From Paenibacillus monticola (GTDB taxonomy: Bacteria; Bacillota; Bacilli; Paenibacillales; Paenibacillaceae), in assembly GCF_009664975.1 (NCBI RefSeq), contig NZ_WJXB01000001.1, forward strand, positions 372,001-436,000: a stretch of 64,000 nt of DNA, in the 5' to 3' direction. Within the stretch, counting starts at the first letter, position 1. Every line of letters begins with the position of its first letter. Shown here piece by piece: positions 25,480 to 34,335 of the stretch. The notes under the pieces were generated by a model that saw only the letters and a program-made list of their open reading frames with translations, did no database searches and was not told the origin of the DNA. The position numbers and the translations under genes were made by a program.

Positions 25480-26230
25480 AGAAGAGCTGCGCACAGCCTT
25501 GCGGGAAGAAACCAGGAATTGGATAGCTCCACCCGAACTGAAAGGAAAAATACTGAAGCAGGTACTATCGACGCAAGGGGGAAGACGAATGAAAAAATGG
25601 CTCGTGGCTAGTATTGTGGCGGCTTCACTGTTAATTCCTACAGGGGCGTATGCTGGATACCATTACTTGGCTGATTCCATTTACGGTTCGCAGGACAATG
25701 TCGTGCAGATTGGAGCTACACAGCAGAAATATGATGAACTGGAGGCCAAACTGCAGAAGGCCAAACAAAGTTACAGTGAACAGGAGTTTACCCAATTAAT
25801 GGCCCTGCTGAAGGAATTGAGTAGCTATAATCTGAAGATTGCCGATGCGGAGGGAGTGCTTCATCCTGAGCAGTTAAGCGCTGACGATCAGAAATCCTAC
25901 AAGAGCCTGACCGCTGAGCTGGAACCGTATTTTGCACAATTAAATGTAGCAGGAGGAACGTTGGGGGCGGTGCCAACTCTAACAACCTTCGACACTCTCT
26001 GGAATGAGCAACGGGATAGGGCAGAACAAATTCTCAGCCAACAAGAGCTTGCCGCTGTCGACGAAATAATCAATGAGCTGAGAGTTTACGATATTAAGGC
26101 GCTTGACCTGGAGGGTAGTATTCATACTGACCGGCTATCAGAGACTGATCTGACCAATCAGAAGCAACTGATAGAACAGCTTAGTCCTTATATGAAAAAG
26201 CTGGGTATTATGTTTAAGCCGAGCTCATGA
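25469..26230 (+). CDS. Probable anti-sigma factor (membrane, extracytoplasmic coiled-coil domain)
   Basis: A 253-residue protein: a cytoplasmic N-terminus of ~40 residues, one membrane helix (about 43-62, WLVASIVAASLLIPTGAYAG), then an acidic, helical extracellular domain with two similar halves (LKIADAEGVLHPEQLSADD and IKALDLEGSIHTDRLSETD). The shape and the 11-bp overlap with the ECF sigma gene point to an anti-sigma factor, possibly of the DUF3600 group. GGTGGAGG precedes the ATG at 25469. There is no zinc-binding HXXXCXXC motif, so it is not a ZAS-type anti-sigma. Confidence 0.75.
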   Translation: MSLEEELRTALREETRNWIAPPELKGKILKQVLSTQGGRRMKKWLVASIVAASLLIPTGAYAGYHYLADSIYGSQDNVVQIGATQQKYDELEAKLQKAKQSYSEQEFTQLMALLKELSSYNLKIADAEGVLHPEQLSADDQKSYKSLTAELEPYFAQLNVAGGTLGAVPTLTTFDTLWNEQRDRAEQILSQQELAAVDEIINELRVYDIKALDLEGSIHTDRLSETDLTNQKQLIEQLSPYMKKLGIMFKPSS

Positions 26231-26249
26231 ATGATTGGGTAAAGGCTGT

Positions 26250-26286
26250 AAGCTGCTTCGGGTACTCTACCGAGGCAGCTTTTTTA
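26250..26286 (+). terminator. Rho-independent terminator of the sigma operon
   Basis: AAGCTGCTTCGG (26250-26261) pairs with CCGAGGCAGCTT (26270-26281), apart from one mismatch, and T residues follow to 26286. Confidence 0.85.
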
Positions 26287-26315
26287 GCTTTATTTAACTA
26301 CTGTCCAGGCACTGT

Positions 26316-26894
26316 TTAGGGTGATTTAATTCCTTCAAAGGCAGAGGTTATCAAATCTTTTATAAAGGTATCGTTCAGCTTTTCGCCGGTTAGCAATAGT
26401 CTATAGAATATAGGCCCGTAGATCAGATCAATACTTAATTCAATATTAAGCTGTTCCGGCAGTTCTTTCCTCTGAACCCCTTGTTCTAGAAGCTGGCGTG
26501 CCTCTAGTCGACGGGGATTGACATATCTACTCCGATAGGCCTCAGCCAAACCTGGATCAGATTGTCCTTCACCTATGATTTCCGTGATTACGTTACCTTC
26601 CGGGCTTGTCAGAAATCTGGCCAGATTCGTAGCATGAATTAATATATCACTGAATACGAAGCCAGTATCAGGTACAGGCAGCCTTGCCGCAGCGGCAGAC
26701 AGGAAGCCATCCATAATTACAGCAGCCTTGTTCGGCCACCATTTATAAATGGTGGCTTTGCTTACCTGTGCACGCTCAGCAATTTTCTCCACCGTTACAG
26801 CCCCGAAGCTTGTTTCCAGCAGTAAGTCATAAGAGGCGGTAAGAATAGCCTTCTCAGCTTCAGCGTTGCGTGGTCTTCCTCTTTTAATGTTCAC
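26316..26894 (-). CDS. TetR/AcrR-family regulator
   Basis: A 192-residue repressor with N-terminal RGRPRNAEAEKAIL and the helix-turn-helix TVEKIAERAQVSKATIYKWW, typical of the AcrR/TetR_C_11-like subgroup; the C-terminal half is helical. It is divergent from the MFS gene at 27052. Two copies of an inverted-repeat operator at 26970-26991 and 27017-27038 sit between them, so it probably represses both its own gene and the transporter. Confidence 0.87.
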   Translation of the reverse strand: MNIKRGRPRNAEAEKAILTASYDLLLETSFGAVTVEKIAERAQVSKATIYKWWPNKAAVIMDGFLSAAAARLPVPDTGFVFSDILIHATNLARFLTSPEGNVITEIIGEGQSDPGLAEAYRSRYVNPRRLEARQLLEQGVQRKELPEQLNIELSIDLIYGPIFYRLLLTGEKLNDTFIKDLITSAFEGIKSP

Positions 26895-26969
26895 GGTAAA
26901 CCCTCCTCGAGTATCTTTCTGTCAAATCAGATGCAAACTATATATACATTATAAATTTTTTGAAAGGTA

Positions 26970-27038
26970 TTTACAATACTGTACGTTTAGTATATCATTT
27001 GGATATGAATTAGTGAACTAAACGTTCAGTATTGTAAA
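26970..27038. promoter_or_regulatory. Duplicated TetR operator between divergent tetR and MFS genes
   Basis: A 22-bp sequence at 26970-26991 recurs inverted at 27017-27038 with one mismatch. Each copy contains an ACTGAACGTTTAGT-type core that is itself near-palindromic (AACGTT centre). The copies are 25 bp apart and cover the space where both divergent promoters must lie. Confidence 0.75.
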
Positions 27039-27051
27039 AGGGGGAGTTAGA

Positions 27052-28242
27052 ATGAATCATTCAACATCTGAAGGCAAAAAAATTCCAAGTTGGATCATTT
27101 TTCTGTTAGCGACGGCGTGTGGTCTTATTGTGGCTAATCTGTATTATGCACAAACTTTGGTAGGACCGATTAGTACAGCTACAGGTCTTTCGCCTGGGGC
27201 GGCAGGCTTAATCGTGACGGTGACCCAAATCGGTTATGTGCTGGGGCTGCTGTTTATCGTCCCGCTTAGTGATATTATCGAGAATCGGCGTTTGGTGGTA
27301 TCGTCGCTGGTTGTCGTACTTGTCGCATTGGTTGCTGCAACTCTGGCATCGAATGCCATCCTGTTCCTAACCGCCTCGCTATTTATCGGACTTGGCTCAG
27401 TAGCCGCCCAGATATTGGTGCCGTATGCTACCTATTTATCCTCAGAAGAGCAGCGTGGCCGTGTAGTGGGGAATGTGATGAGTGGTCTGCTGCTGGGTAT
27501 TATGTTTGCCCGACCGGTTGCCAGCTTCGTCTCGGCACTCTGGAGCTGGCATGCGATCTTTGCGATATCTGCAGTAGTTATTGCGCTGCTGACGATTCTA
27601 TTGTCGCGGGTTCTTCCTATGCGCCAGCCTGCCCCCACCATGAACTACGGTGGGTTAATACGTTCGCTAGGAACTCTTCTGAAGAACACACCTGTACTGC
27701 GCCGCCGTGCGTTCTATCAAGCCAGTCTTTTCGGCGCCTTCAGCTTGTTCTGGACTACAGTCTCCTTGCGGCTGTCCGATACTTTTCACCTGACACAGCA
27801 AGGCATTGCCTTGTTTGCCTTGGCAGGTGTGGCTGGAGCAGTAGCGGCTCCCATTGCCGGTAGATGGGCTGACCGCGGTTGGACAAGACCACTGACCGGC
27901 CTTGCATTTGTGCTTGCAGCCACAGCTTTCTTGCTAGCCTACCTGTTTCAGGATGATTCCAAGATCGCTCTTGCGCTGCTGGTTCTGGCGGCAATTATGC
28001 TGGATATGGGCGTATCCGGGAATCTCGTGCTTGGTCAGCGGGCGATCTATTCGTTAGGCAGCGAAGCGAGAGGACGGTTGAACGGACTGTTTATGGCGAT
28101 TTTCTTTGTGGGGGGAGCCATTGGCTCATCGCTGGGAGCCTGGTCATATGCGTATGGCGGCTGGAGGTTAACCGTTCTGATTGGAATGGCGATTCCTTTA
28201 CTGGCGTTCCTGTACTTTTTAACAGAGAAAAAACAATCGTAA
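27052..28242 (+). CDS. MFS transporter (12-helix, DHA1-like)
   Basis: A 396-residue efflux-type MFS protein. It contains [17 protein letters not shown] (motif A region), [36 protein letters not shown] and [19 protein letters not shown], features of the DHA1 group related to E. coli YnfM/YgaY-type exporters. GGGGGAG precedes ATG 27052. It is under the duplicated operator shared with the divergent tetR gene, so expression should be inducible by the repressor's ligand. The substrate is unknown. Confidence 0.87.
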   Translation: MNHSTSEGKKIPSWIIFLLATACGLIVANLYYAQTLVGPISTATGLSPGAAGLIVTVTQIGYVLGLLFIVPLSDIIENRRLVVSSLVVVLVALVAATLASNAILFLTASLFIGLGSVAAQILVPYATYLSSEEQRGRVVGNVMSGLLLGIMFARPVASFVSALWSWHAIFAISAVVIALLTILLSRVLPMRQPAPTMNYGGLIRSLGTLLKNTPVLRRRAFYQASLFGAFSLFWTTVSLRLSDTFHLTQQGIALFALAGVAGAVAAPIAGRWADRGWTRPLTGLAFVLAATAFLLAYLFQDDSKIALALLVLAAIMLDMGVSGNLVLGQRAIYSLGSEARGRLNGLFMAIFFVGGAIGSSLGAWSYAYGGWRLTVLIGMAIPLLAFLYFLTEKKQS

Positions 28243-28292
28243 CGATGGAGAAAGAAAATATTGTATATAGCCAAAATTATATAGGACTCGAT

Positions 28293-28322
28293 TAGCCAGC
28301 TCGTTCATTGAGTTGGCTATTT
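28293..28322 (+). terminator. Rho-independent terminator after the MFS gene
   Basis: TAGCCAGCTC (28293-28302) pairs with GAGTTGGCTA (28310-28319), with one G-T pair, and TTT follows. Confidence 0.7.
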
Positions 28323-28452
28323 GCATTCTTACGCTAGATAAGGTTTTTTGTTGTTGACCCCACGCTTGTCATGCCCGTCTGCATATTGCGGCCAAGTCCC
28401 TCATAGACATGTACTAATCAAGGCAATCAAAACAGGTTAAGGGGATGATGTC

Positions 28453-29538
28453 ATGCGCCGGATAACATGGGTACTCGCGATTATTATGAGCGTGGCCCTG
28501 ATCATGACGGGGTGCGGGAAAAAGGATGCCGCTTCCGTGGTCAAGGATTTGAACAATGTGGCCGATAAGTTGGAGAGCAAGCAGGGAGCGTATCAAGGTT
28601 CGGGCACGATGACCCTGTACTCGGGCGAGCAGCCGCAGGAGTATAAGGTGGAAGTGTGGTACAAGAATCCTTCCTATTACCGGATCAGTCTGGCGAATGT
28701 GCAGAAGGATATCACGCAGATTGTGCTGCGCAACGATGAGGGCGTATTCGTGCTAACGCCGAGCCTGAATAAGAGCTTCCGTTTCCAGAGTGACTGGCCA
28801 GACCATCAAGGTCAGGTCTATCTGTACCAGACGCTCGTTCGCGGCATTGTCTCCGATAATAACCGTCAGTTTGTGGTGGATGGAGATAATTATGTATTTG
28901 AAGTAGCTGCGAATTATCAGAGCAGCGCGCTTGTGCGCCAGAAGATTTGGCTGGATAAGAAGAGCTATGCACCGAAACAGGTACAGGTCTCCGATTCTGA
29001 AGCCAAGGTTGTGGTGGACGTGAAGTTCGACAGCTTCAAATTCGATCCAGAGTTTACTAAGGATTCTTTTGATATGCAAAAGAATATGACAACGGGCGCC
29101 ACTTCGGAAAGCACGGTAGCTGAGGTAGACGAGAATGGCAATCCGGTGGTAGTGCCAGAGGGACAAGAACAGACGGAGCCTCTGGTTGCTGCAGAGTTGG
29201 GTGACTTTGGCATCATTGAGCCTGGCTATGTACCGGCTGGAGTGGAGTTCAAGGACTCTAACAAAATCGAGAGCAGTAAGGATCACGCGGTTCTCATTCG
29301 GTATGACGGAATTTACCAATACACCATCATGGAATCTCGCCCACTGGATCGTGCGGTGTCGCTGGCTCCCGGAAGTGTGATTGATCTCGGGTTTACAGTA
29401 GGCCTTTTGAGTGGGGATGAGCAGCAGACTTTGACCTGGATGAACGAGGGAGTAGAGTACCGGATTACTAGTGCAAATCTACCAGTTAGCGAAATGATGC
29501 AAATTGCCGCTTCTATGGAGGAACAATCGGGTAAATAA
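28453..29538 (+). CDS. ydcC: YdcC-like sporulation lipoprotein (LolA-fold)
   Basis: A 361-residue lipoprotein (lipobox MTGC, Cys22) that resembles the B. subtilis YdcC family: a LolA/LppX-like fold in the first 200 residues (YQGSGTMTLY, VEVWYKNPSYYRI, KIWLDKKSYAPKQVQV) and a DUF4367-like C-terminal half (FGIIEPGYVPAGVEF, YTIMESRP). YdcC is a mother-cell sporulation protein in Bacillus. The assignment is supported by position: alr and the ndoAI-ndoA pair follow in the same order as in B. subtilis. GGGGATGATG lies upstream of ATG 28453. Confidence 0.85.
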   Translation: MRRITWVLAIIMSVALIMTGCGKKDAASVVKDLNNVADKLESKQGAYQGSGTMTLYSGEQPQEYKVEVWYKNPSYYRISLANVQKDITQIVLRNDEGVFVLTPSLNKSFRFQSDWPDHQGQVYLYQTLVRGIVSDNNRQFVVDGDNYVFEVAANYQSSALVRQKIWLDKKSYAPKQVQVSDSEAKVVVDVKFDSFKFDPEFTKDSFDMQKNMTTGATSESTVAEVDENGNPVVVPEGQEQTEPLVAAELGDFGIIEPGYVPAGVEFKDSNKIESSKDHAVLIRYDGIYQYTIMESRPLDRAVSLAPGSVIDLGFTVGLLSGDEQQTLTWMNEGVEYRITSANLPVSEMMQIAASMEEQSGK

Positions 29539-29548
29539 TAAAATGTAG

Positions 29549-29606
29549 ACGGATGCTGTGTTTAAGGGGTTGTTCCCTCTACAACGTGGCGTCCGTTTTC
29601 CTTTTT
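29549..29606 (+). terminator. Rho-independent terminator after ydcC
   Basis: ACGGATGC (29549-29556) pairs with GCGTCCGT (29589-29596); TTTCCTTTTTT follows. The loop is long (32 nt). It separates ydcC from alr. Confidence 0.65.
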
Positions 29607-29758
29607 TGCTGATGCCGTCAAGGTCTTTTAGATTTTAAGCAAAAGATAGCTCTGCTCTCATTGACAGCCACCTTCAATTAGCATTAACATTGATGTAAGA
29701 CAATGATTAATGCGACACTGTAAGACGTTTTACTAAAATGTAAGAAGGTGACTTTGAA

Positions 29759-30985
29759 GTGCAAGCAAGCTATCGACCGACAGTAGCCGAGATTAATCTG
29801 GATGATTTGCGTGCCAATTACGAGGCCTTTCGCTCGGTTTTACCGGCAGAGACCAAGTTTATGGGATGCGTCAAAGGAAATGCGTACGGCCATGGAGCAG
29901 TGGAAGTGACACGGGAGCTGGAACGACTCGGAGCGGATTATGTTAGTGTGGCCTTTTTGGATGAAGCATTAGAGCTGCGTCAGGCGGGAATACTGATTCC
30001 TATACTGGTGCTTGGCTATACATCTCCAGAAGGGATAATCGTAGCCTGGGAGAATCATGTAACTGTAACACTATTCACCCCGGAGGTACTGGAAGCAGTA
30101 AGGCAGCTTCCAAGACATTCGGAGCATCGGCTGAAGGTGCACATCAAGATTGATAGCGGGATGGGACGGCTGGGTCTTATGCCAGCTGACGCACCTGCAT
30201 TCATCGCTGAAGTGCAGTCTGTAGCGCAAGCGGAGCTGGAGGGCATGTTCACCCATTTTGCCAAGGCAGACGAACAAGACAAAAGCTATACATTGATGCA
30301 GCACCAACGATTTATGGGCGTAGTGGAAGCGCTTCGGGAACAGGAAATTGAAATCCCGATCATACATACAGGCAATAGCGCTACTGCCATTGATACACCT
30401 CTTCTTTCCTGCAATATGGTGCGTGTAGGCATCAGCTTGTACGGATTCTATCCATCATCCGAGGTTAACCGCCAGCGGGTAGTCTTACATCCGGTCATGA
30501 CGTTGAAGACGCAGGCTGTTTATGTCAAGAACCTGCCGCCCGATTGGGGCATCAGCTACGGAGCGCGTTACGTCACAGACAGCGTAGAGAGAATTGCAAC
30601 GCTGCCTGTGGGGTACGCAGATGGATACTCCCGCATGCTAACAGGCAAAGCGGAGGTGTTAATACGCGGACGCCGCGTCCCTATCGTTGGAACCATCTGC
30701 ATGGACCAATGTATGGTATCGCTCAAATCTTTCGCTGAAGAAGCAGAACAAATCAAAGCTGGCGAAGAGGTTGTACTCATCGGCCGCCAAGCTGACGTGT
30801 CCATCACGGCAGACGAGCTGGCTCTCCATCTTGGAACGATTCACTACGAGGTAATTTGTATGCTGACCCACCGAGTGCCCCGCGTATATATACGTGAAGG
30901 CATGCTTCCGAACCTGGTGAATGCCTTGCTGCAGCCGGAAAGTTCTGACAGTGATTCTGTGCAGGGAATAAATAGAAGGAAATAG
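29759..30985 (+). CDS. alr: Alanine racemase
   Basis: A 408-residue PLP enzyme that interconverts L- and D-alanine for peptidoglycan synthesis. The PLP-binding lysine is in VKGNAYGHGA (near residue 39), and the second catalytic base, Tyr, is in WGISYGARY. The conserved ICMDQCMV and LPVGYADGYSR segments are also present. The length is about 20 residues over the usual ~385 because of a polar C-terminal tail. The GTG start at 29759 is supported by AAGAAGGTG upstream and by alignment of the N-terminal TVAEINLDDLRANY. A TTGACA hexamer near 29659 may belong to its promoter. Confidence 0.95.
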   Translation: MQASYRPTVAEINLDDLRANYEAFRSVLPAETKFMGCVKGNAYGHGAVEVTRELERLGADYVSVAFLDEALELRQAGILIPILVLGYTSPEGIIVAWENHVTVTLFTPEVLEAVRQLPRHSEHRLKVHIKIDSGMGRLGLMPADAPAFIAEVQSVAQAELEGMFTHFAKADEQDKSYTLMQHQRFMGVVEALREQEIEIPIIHTGNSATAIDTPLLSCNMVRVGISLYGFYPSSEVNRQRVVLHPVMTLKTQAVYVKNLPPDWGISYGARYVTDSVERIATLPVGYADGYSRMLTGKAEVLIRGRRVPIVGTICMDQCMVSLKSFAEEAEQIKAGEEVVLIGRQADVSITADELALHLGTIHYEVICMLTHRVPRVYIREGMLPNLVNALLQPESSDSDSVQGINRRK

Positions 30986-31152
30986 ATTGTATACGACTGT
31001 GTGATCTATAGTCTATACGAACCGCCATATCTAGTTTATAATGGGATGCAGCATACTTGATATACTGGCGGCATATATTCCTTGTATAAAATTCCTTGTA
31101 TAATGTAACACTGGAACACAAGGGCAGAAGGTTTGTGGGGGTGGAAGAGAAC

Positions 31153-31434
31153 GTGGCCAATTTGCAAAACACCAAAAGAATCATGATCAGCTTGCCCGAT
31201 CATCTCTTACAGGAAGTGGATGGAATCGTTCAATTGGAGAATTCCAACCGGAGTGAATTGATCAGGCAGGCCATGAAGCTGTACTTAAGCGAACGGAGGA
31301 AACGTTCCATTCGCGAGTCCATGCAGCGTGGCTATATGGAAATGGCCAAGATCAACTTGACCATGGCATGCGAGGCGTTCCTCGCTGAGGAAGATGCAGA
31401 CAGTACTCTTGGCCGCTTAGTAAGCGGGGTGTAA
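31153..31434 (+). CDS. ndoAI: EndoAI/MazE-like ribbon-helix-helix antitoxin
   Basis: A ~93-residue RHH antitoxin. It contains KRIMISLPDHLLQEVD (beta strand plus helix), then NRSELIRQAMKLYLSERR, and ends with YMEMAKINL and STLGRLVSGV, as in B. subtilis EndoAI (YdcD). It neutralises the EndoA RNase and represses the operon. The GTG start at 31153 follows GGGGGTGG at 31137-31144; GTG 31141 and ATG 31096 are alternatives but have poorer sites. The toxin gene starts 4 bp after its stop. A TATAAT box lies at 31099-31104 within a duplicated ATTCCTTGTATAAA-type 14-mer. Confidence 0.88.
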   Translation: MANLQNTKRIMISLPDHLLQEVDGIVQLENSNRSELIRQAMKLYLSERRKRSIRESMQRGYMEMAKINLTMACEAFLAEEDADSTLGRLVSGV

Positions 31435-31437
31435 ACA

Positions 31438-31788
31438 TTGATCGTTAAACGCGGCGACGTTTTTTTTGCCGACCTATCGCCTGTAGTAGGTTCCGAACAA
31501 GGCGGAGTTAGGCCAGTTCTGGTGATTCAGAACGATATTGGTAATCGCTTCAGTCCAACCGTAATTGTGGCAGCGATCACTGCTCAGATTCAAAAGGCTA
31601 AACTACCGACGCATGTAGAAATTGATGCGGCTGCTCACGGCTTTGACCGGGATTCTGTTATTTTGCTGGAGCAGGTTCGAACCATTGACAAACAACGCTT
31701 AACTGATAAGATCACCCACCTCGACGATGAGACCATGAAGAAGGTGGATGATTCGCTACAGATCAGCCTTGGTTTGATTGATTTCTAA
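31438..31788 (+). CDS. ndoA: EndoA/MazF-type mRNA interferase toxin
   Basis: A 116-residue sequence-specific endoribonuclease of the MazF/PemK family, the exact length of B. subtilis EndoA. It starts at TTG 31438 with [20 protein letters not shown] and carries [12 protein letters not shown] (catalytic Arg region), then [19 protein letters not shown] with the conserved Thr. EndoA cleaves UACAU in Bacillus; the target here is inferred to be similar. It is coupled to the antitoxin gene and is followed by a terminator at 31823. Confidence 0.93.
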   Translation: MIVKRGDVFFADLSPVVGSEQGGVRPVLVIQNDIGNRFSPTVIVAAITAQIQKAKLPTHVEIDAAAHGFDRDSVILLEQVRTIDKQRLTDKITHLDDETMKKVDDSLQISLGLIDF

Positions 31789-31822
31789 AGTCGGGCAAGG
31801 CTATAGATAGTGAATAATCGTG

Positions 31823-31856
31823 AAGACGCAACGGGGTTGAATCCGTGCGTCTTTTT
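31823..31856 (+). terminator. Rho-independent terminator after ndoA
   Basis: AAGACGCA plus CGG (31823-31834, one bulged A) pairs with CCGTGCGTCTT (31843-31853), and TTT follows. Confidence 0.8.
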
Positions 31857-31939
31857 GATTTTCATTTTGATGACGGATCAGACTGTATACGTTTCTGTAT
31901 ATGATATGTCTTCACTATTCGCATCTTTTCTGTTAGTAT

Positions 31940-31959
31940 TAGACCATATGGTCGGTCTA
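31940..31959 (+). promoter_or_regulatory. TetR operator, copy 1 (upstream of tetR)
   Basis: TAGACCATATGGTCGGTCTA contains TAGACC and GGTCTA as inverted half-sites. It lies 12 bp before the ATG of the tetR gene and almost matches 32683-32702 in front of the MFS gene (two differences in the middle). The half-sites resemble operators I associate with the LmrA/YxaF group. Confidence 0.75.
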
Positions 31960-31971
31960 GGAGGTGATGGA

Positions 31972-32580
31972 ATGCTTGGCAGCAAAGGACGTTCTGACGG
32001 GGAAGAGACAAAGAAACGAATTGTACAGAAGGCAACACAGCTATTTGTGCAGAAGGGCTACGGAGCCGTTACGATGAATGAGGTATGTGTTACGGCGAAT
32101 GTCAGTAAAGGGAGCCTTTATCATCATTTTTCGAGCAAGGAAGAACTGTTCCTATATGTGGTTGAAGAGGATACAAAGCAATGGCTGCAGGAGTGGGATA
32201 ACAAGCGAAGCGAGACTACTGGCATAGAGGAGCGGTTCTATGCACTGGCTGAGCACTACGCACATGATTTTCAGAATCCGCTGATTCGGGCGTTGGAGGA
32301 ATTCTCCAGAAGCAGAACACATCCGCCAGAGATTATTAAGCGGCTTGCCCTAATATACGACAGTACCTTGCGGGCCTCCCGAGAGCTTCTGCAAGAAGGA
32401 ATAGATACGAATTACCTCCTCACAGGAGATTTAGAGAACTATGTAATCATTGTGAACGGTATGCTTGAAGGTATCGGAAGAGTCGCTGAGATCTCAGTCC
32501 AGGCGAAGACACCGGAAGATATCATGAAATATTACCGAGAAGCAGTTAGATTGCTATTGCAAGGTATGCGTACCCACTAA
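31972..32580 (+). CDS. TetR-family regulator of the adjacent MFS gene
   Basis: A 202-residue TetR repressor: ETKKRIVQKATQLFVQKGYG, then TMNEVCVTANVSKGSLYHHF and SSKEELFLYVVEE, with a helical ligand domain. ATG 31972 with AGGAGGTG 7 nt upstream is the start; the 54-residue open extension upstream runs through the operator and is not translated. Matching operators at 31940-31959 and 32683-32702 show that it probably controls itself and the MFS transporter at 33009. Confidence 0.88.
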   Translation: MLGSKGRSDGEETKKRIVQKATQLFVQKGYGAVTMNEVCVTANVSKGSLYHHFSSKEELFLYVVEEDTKQWLQEWDNKRSETTGIEERFYALAEHYAHDFQNPLIRALEEFSRSRTHPPEIIKRLALIYDSTLRASRELLQEGIDTNYLLTGDLENYVIIVNGMLEGIGRVAEISVQAKTPEDIMKYYREAVRLLLQGMRTH

Positions 32581-32682
32581 ACGAAGAAATACGGAGGAGC
32601 GCGGGAGAAGCTTTAGGTCTATGTAGGAATAGAGGTAGAAGTTTCTCCAAGATACCTGTAAGGATGTTTCTTTGCCATTAAA

Positions 32683-32702
32683 TAGACCGGATGGTCGGTC
32701 TA
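32683..32702 (+). promoter_or_regulatory. TetR operator, copy 2 (upstream of MFS)
   Basis: TAGACCGGATGGTCGGTCTA, the second copy of the 31940-31959 operator, lies 306 bp before the MFS start. A long structured leader would therefore separate the promoter from the transporter gene. Confidence 0.75.
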
Positions 32703-32769
32703 GTGGACATTTAATCTGAAAATTTGAACAACTATATAAGTTGAACTAAAAAACTTGGGAAAAGGCAAA

Positions 32770-32955
32770 AGTAACGGAGGGGGATTTTGGAACTGGAGGA
32801 GCGAAAGCGTCCGCCCGAAAGCTTTCCGTAGGAAAGCTCGCATCGAAAGCATAGGCTGTCTCCGGATTTCATCCGCAAACAGCGGAATAAATCAAGAAAT
32901 CGGGAGACAACAGAGGCCGGAAGTCCAAACATTCACCGCAGTTACGATTAAAGCC
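32770..32955 (+). other. Structured intergenic element / possible leader RNA
   Basis: Within the 428-bp gap between tetR and the MFS gene lies a GC-rich, hairpin-rich block unlike its AT-rich surroundings. Stems seen are GCTTTCC/GGAAAGC (32821-32837, 3-nt loop) and a 13-bp stem with one mismatch (32858-32870 with 32896-32908) that encloses TCCGC/GCGGA (32872-32886). The block could be a leader RNA of the MFS gene or a dispersed Paenibacillus-type intergenic repeat. The short open frame across it (32755-32973) has no coding character. Confidence 0.45.
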
Positions 32956-33008
32956 GATTTAGGGGAATCATAAGTTTAATTTATATAAGAACAACGGAGG
33001 TCATTACA

Positions 33009-34205
33009 ATGTCATTACTGCTTAGAAACAGAGGAGCAATGTTGCTGCTCATGCTTAATATTTTTCTTGCGTTTACCGGAATTGGCTTAGTAGTGCCTAT
33101 TATGCCTACCTACATGAATGAGCTTCATATGAGCGGACGGATCGTAGGGCTTTTAGTGGCGGCTTTCTCGCTTACTCAATTATTAATATCACCATTCGCT
33201 GGCAGATTGTCCGACTCTATAGGCAGAAAAAAAGTAATTGTTGCCGGTCTGATTATCTTTTCCTTCTCAGAGCTGCTGTTTGGTCTGGCCAATGCTTCAT
33301 GGCTCTTATTCGCTTCAAGAATGCTAGGCGGCATTGGGGCTGCTCTGATCATGCCTGCAGTGATGGCATATACGGCGGACACAACCACTGTAGAGGAACG
33401 GGCAAAAGGAATGGGCTATATCAATGCGGCGATTACCACCGGATTTATTATCGGTCCCGGCCTCGGCGGTTATATTGCAGAGTTCGGCATACGCATTCCC
33501 TTTTTCTTTGCAGCGGCAGCAGCAACGGTTGCTGCCCTGTTGACGATTGTTATTTTGCCGGAATCCCTCACCGTGGAACAGCGTAAAGAGGTGCAGAGCT
33601 CTGCAGGAAACAAGGAGAGTCTTGTGACGCAGCTTGTACGTTCTTACCGGGAACCTTATTTTTTGGGTCTGGTTATTGTGTTCGTCCTTTCTTTTGGATT
33701 AGCCAATTATGAGACAGTATTCGGGTTGTTTGTAGATCATAAATTTGGTTTTACACCCAAGGATATTGCCTTTGTGATCACTTTTGGTTCCATCGCCGGG
33801 GCGGTTGTGCAAGTCACCTTTTTCGGCTGGATCTTGAACCGCTTTGGGGAGAATAAAGTGATTTCCAGCTGTCTAATGATCGCAGGCTTGTTTATTCTGC
33901 TGACACTATTTGTGAACAGCTTCTGGGCCATTATTGTTGTTACATTTATTGTGTTTTTTGCTACGGATATTTTACGTCCGGCAGTGAGTACACAGCTATC
34001 CAAAATGGCCGGAGAGAAGCAGGGTTTTGTAGCGGGTATGAACTCGGCTTACACGAGTCTTGGGAATATCGCTGGACCGGTCATCGCCGGTTACCTATTT
34101 GATTTGAACATTAATTATCCCTATATGGCGGCCGCGCTGGTTCTGGGTTTATGTTGTGTGTTATCGCTTGGTTCTGGCAGGAAGAGACTTCGGCAGCAAG
34201 GATAA
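33009..34205 (+). CDS. MFS multidrug-efflux-type transporter
   Basis: A 398-residue 12-helix DHA1 exporter. Motif A is SPFAGRLSDSIGRKKVIV, the helix 4 region is SRMLGGIGAALIMPAVMAYTAD, and motif C is AITTGFIIGPGLGGYIAEFG, as in NorA/Bmr/TetA-type pumps. ACGGAGGTC precedes ATG 33009. It is probably repressed by the upstream TetR protein through the operator at 32683. The substrate is unknown. Confidence 0.9.
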   Translation: MSLLLRNRGAMLLLMLNIFLAFTGIGLVVPIMPTYMNELHMSGRIVGLLVAAFSLTQLLISPFAGRLSDSIGRKKVIVAGLIIFSFSELLFGLANASWLLFASRMLGGIGAALIMPAVMAYTADTTTVEERAKGMGYINAAITTGFIIGPGLGGYIAEFGIRIPFFFAAAAATVAALLTIVILPESLTVEQRKEVQSSAGNKESLVTQLVRSYREPYFLGLVIVFVLSFGLANYETVFGLFVDHKFGFTPKDIAFVITFGSIAGAVVQVTFFGWILNRFGENKVISSCLMIAGLFILLTLFVNSFWAIIVVTFIVFFATDILRPAVSTQLSKMAGEKQGFVAGMNSAYTSLGNIAGPVIAGYLFDLNINYPYMAAALVLGLCCVLSLGSGRKRLRQQG

Positions 34206-34335
34206 TATATGGAATAGGAACGGGAAATGAAAGGCTAAACTCTGAGTTAGAGTTTTGGTACGGCGTTAATTTGTGATACTATTTTAGATATGAATCAATG
34301 AAAAGACAGACAGGTGTAAGGAAAGAGGGATACTA

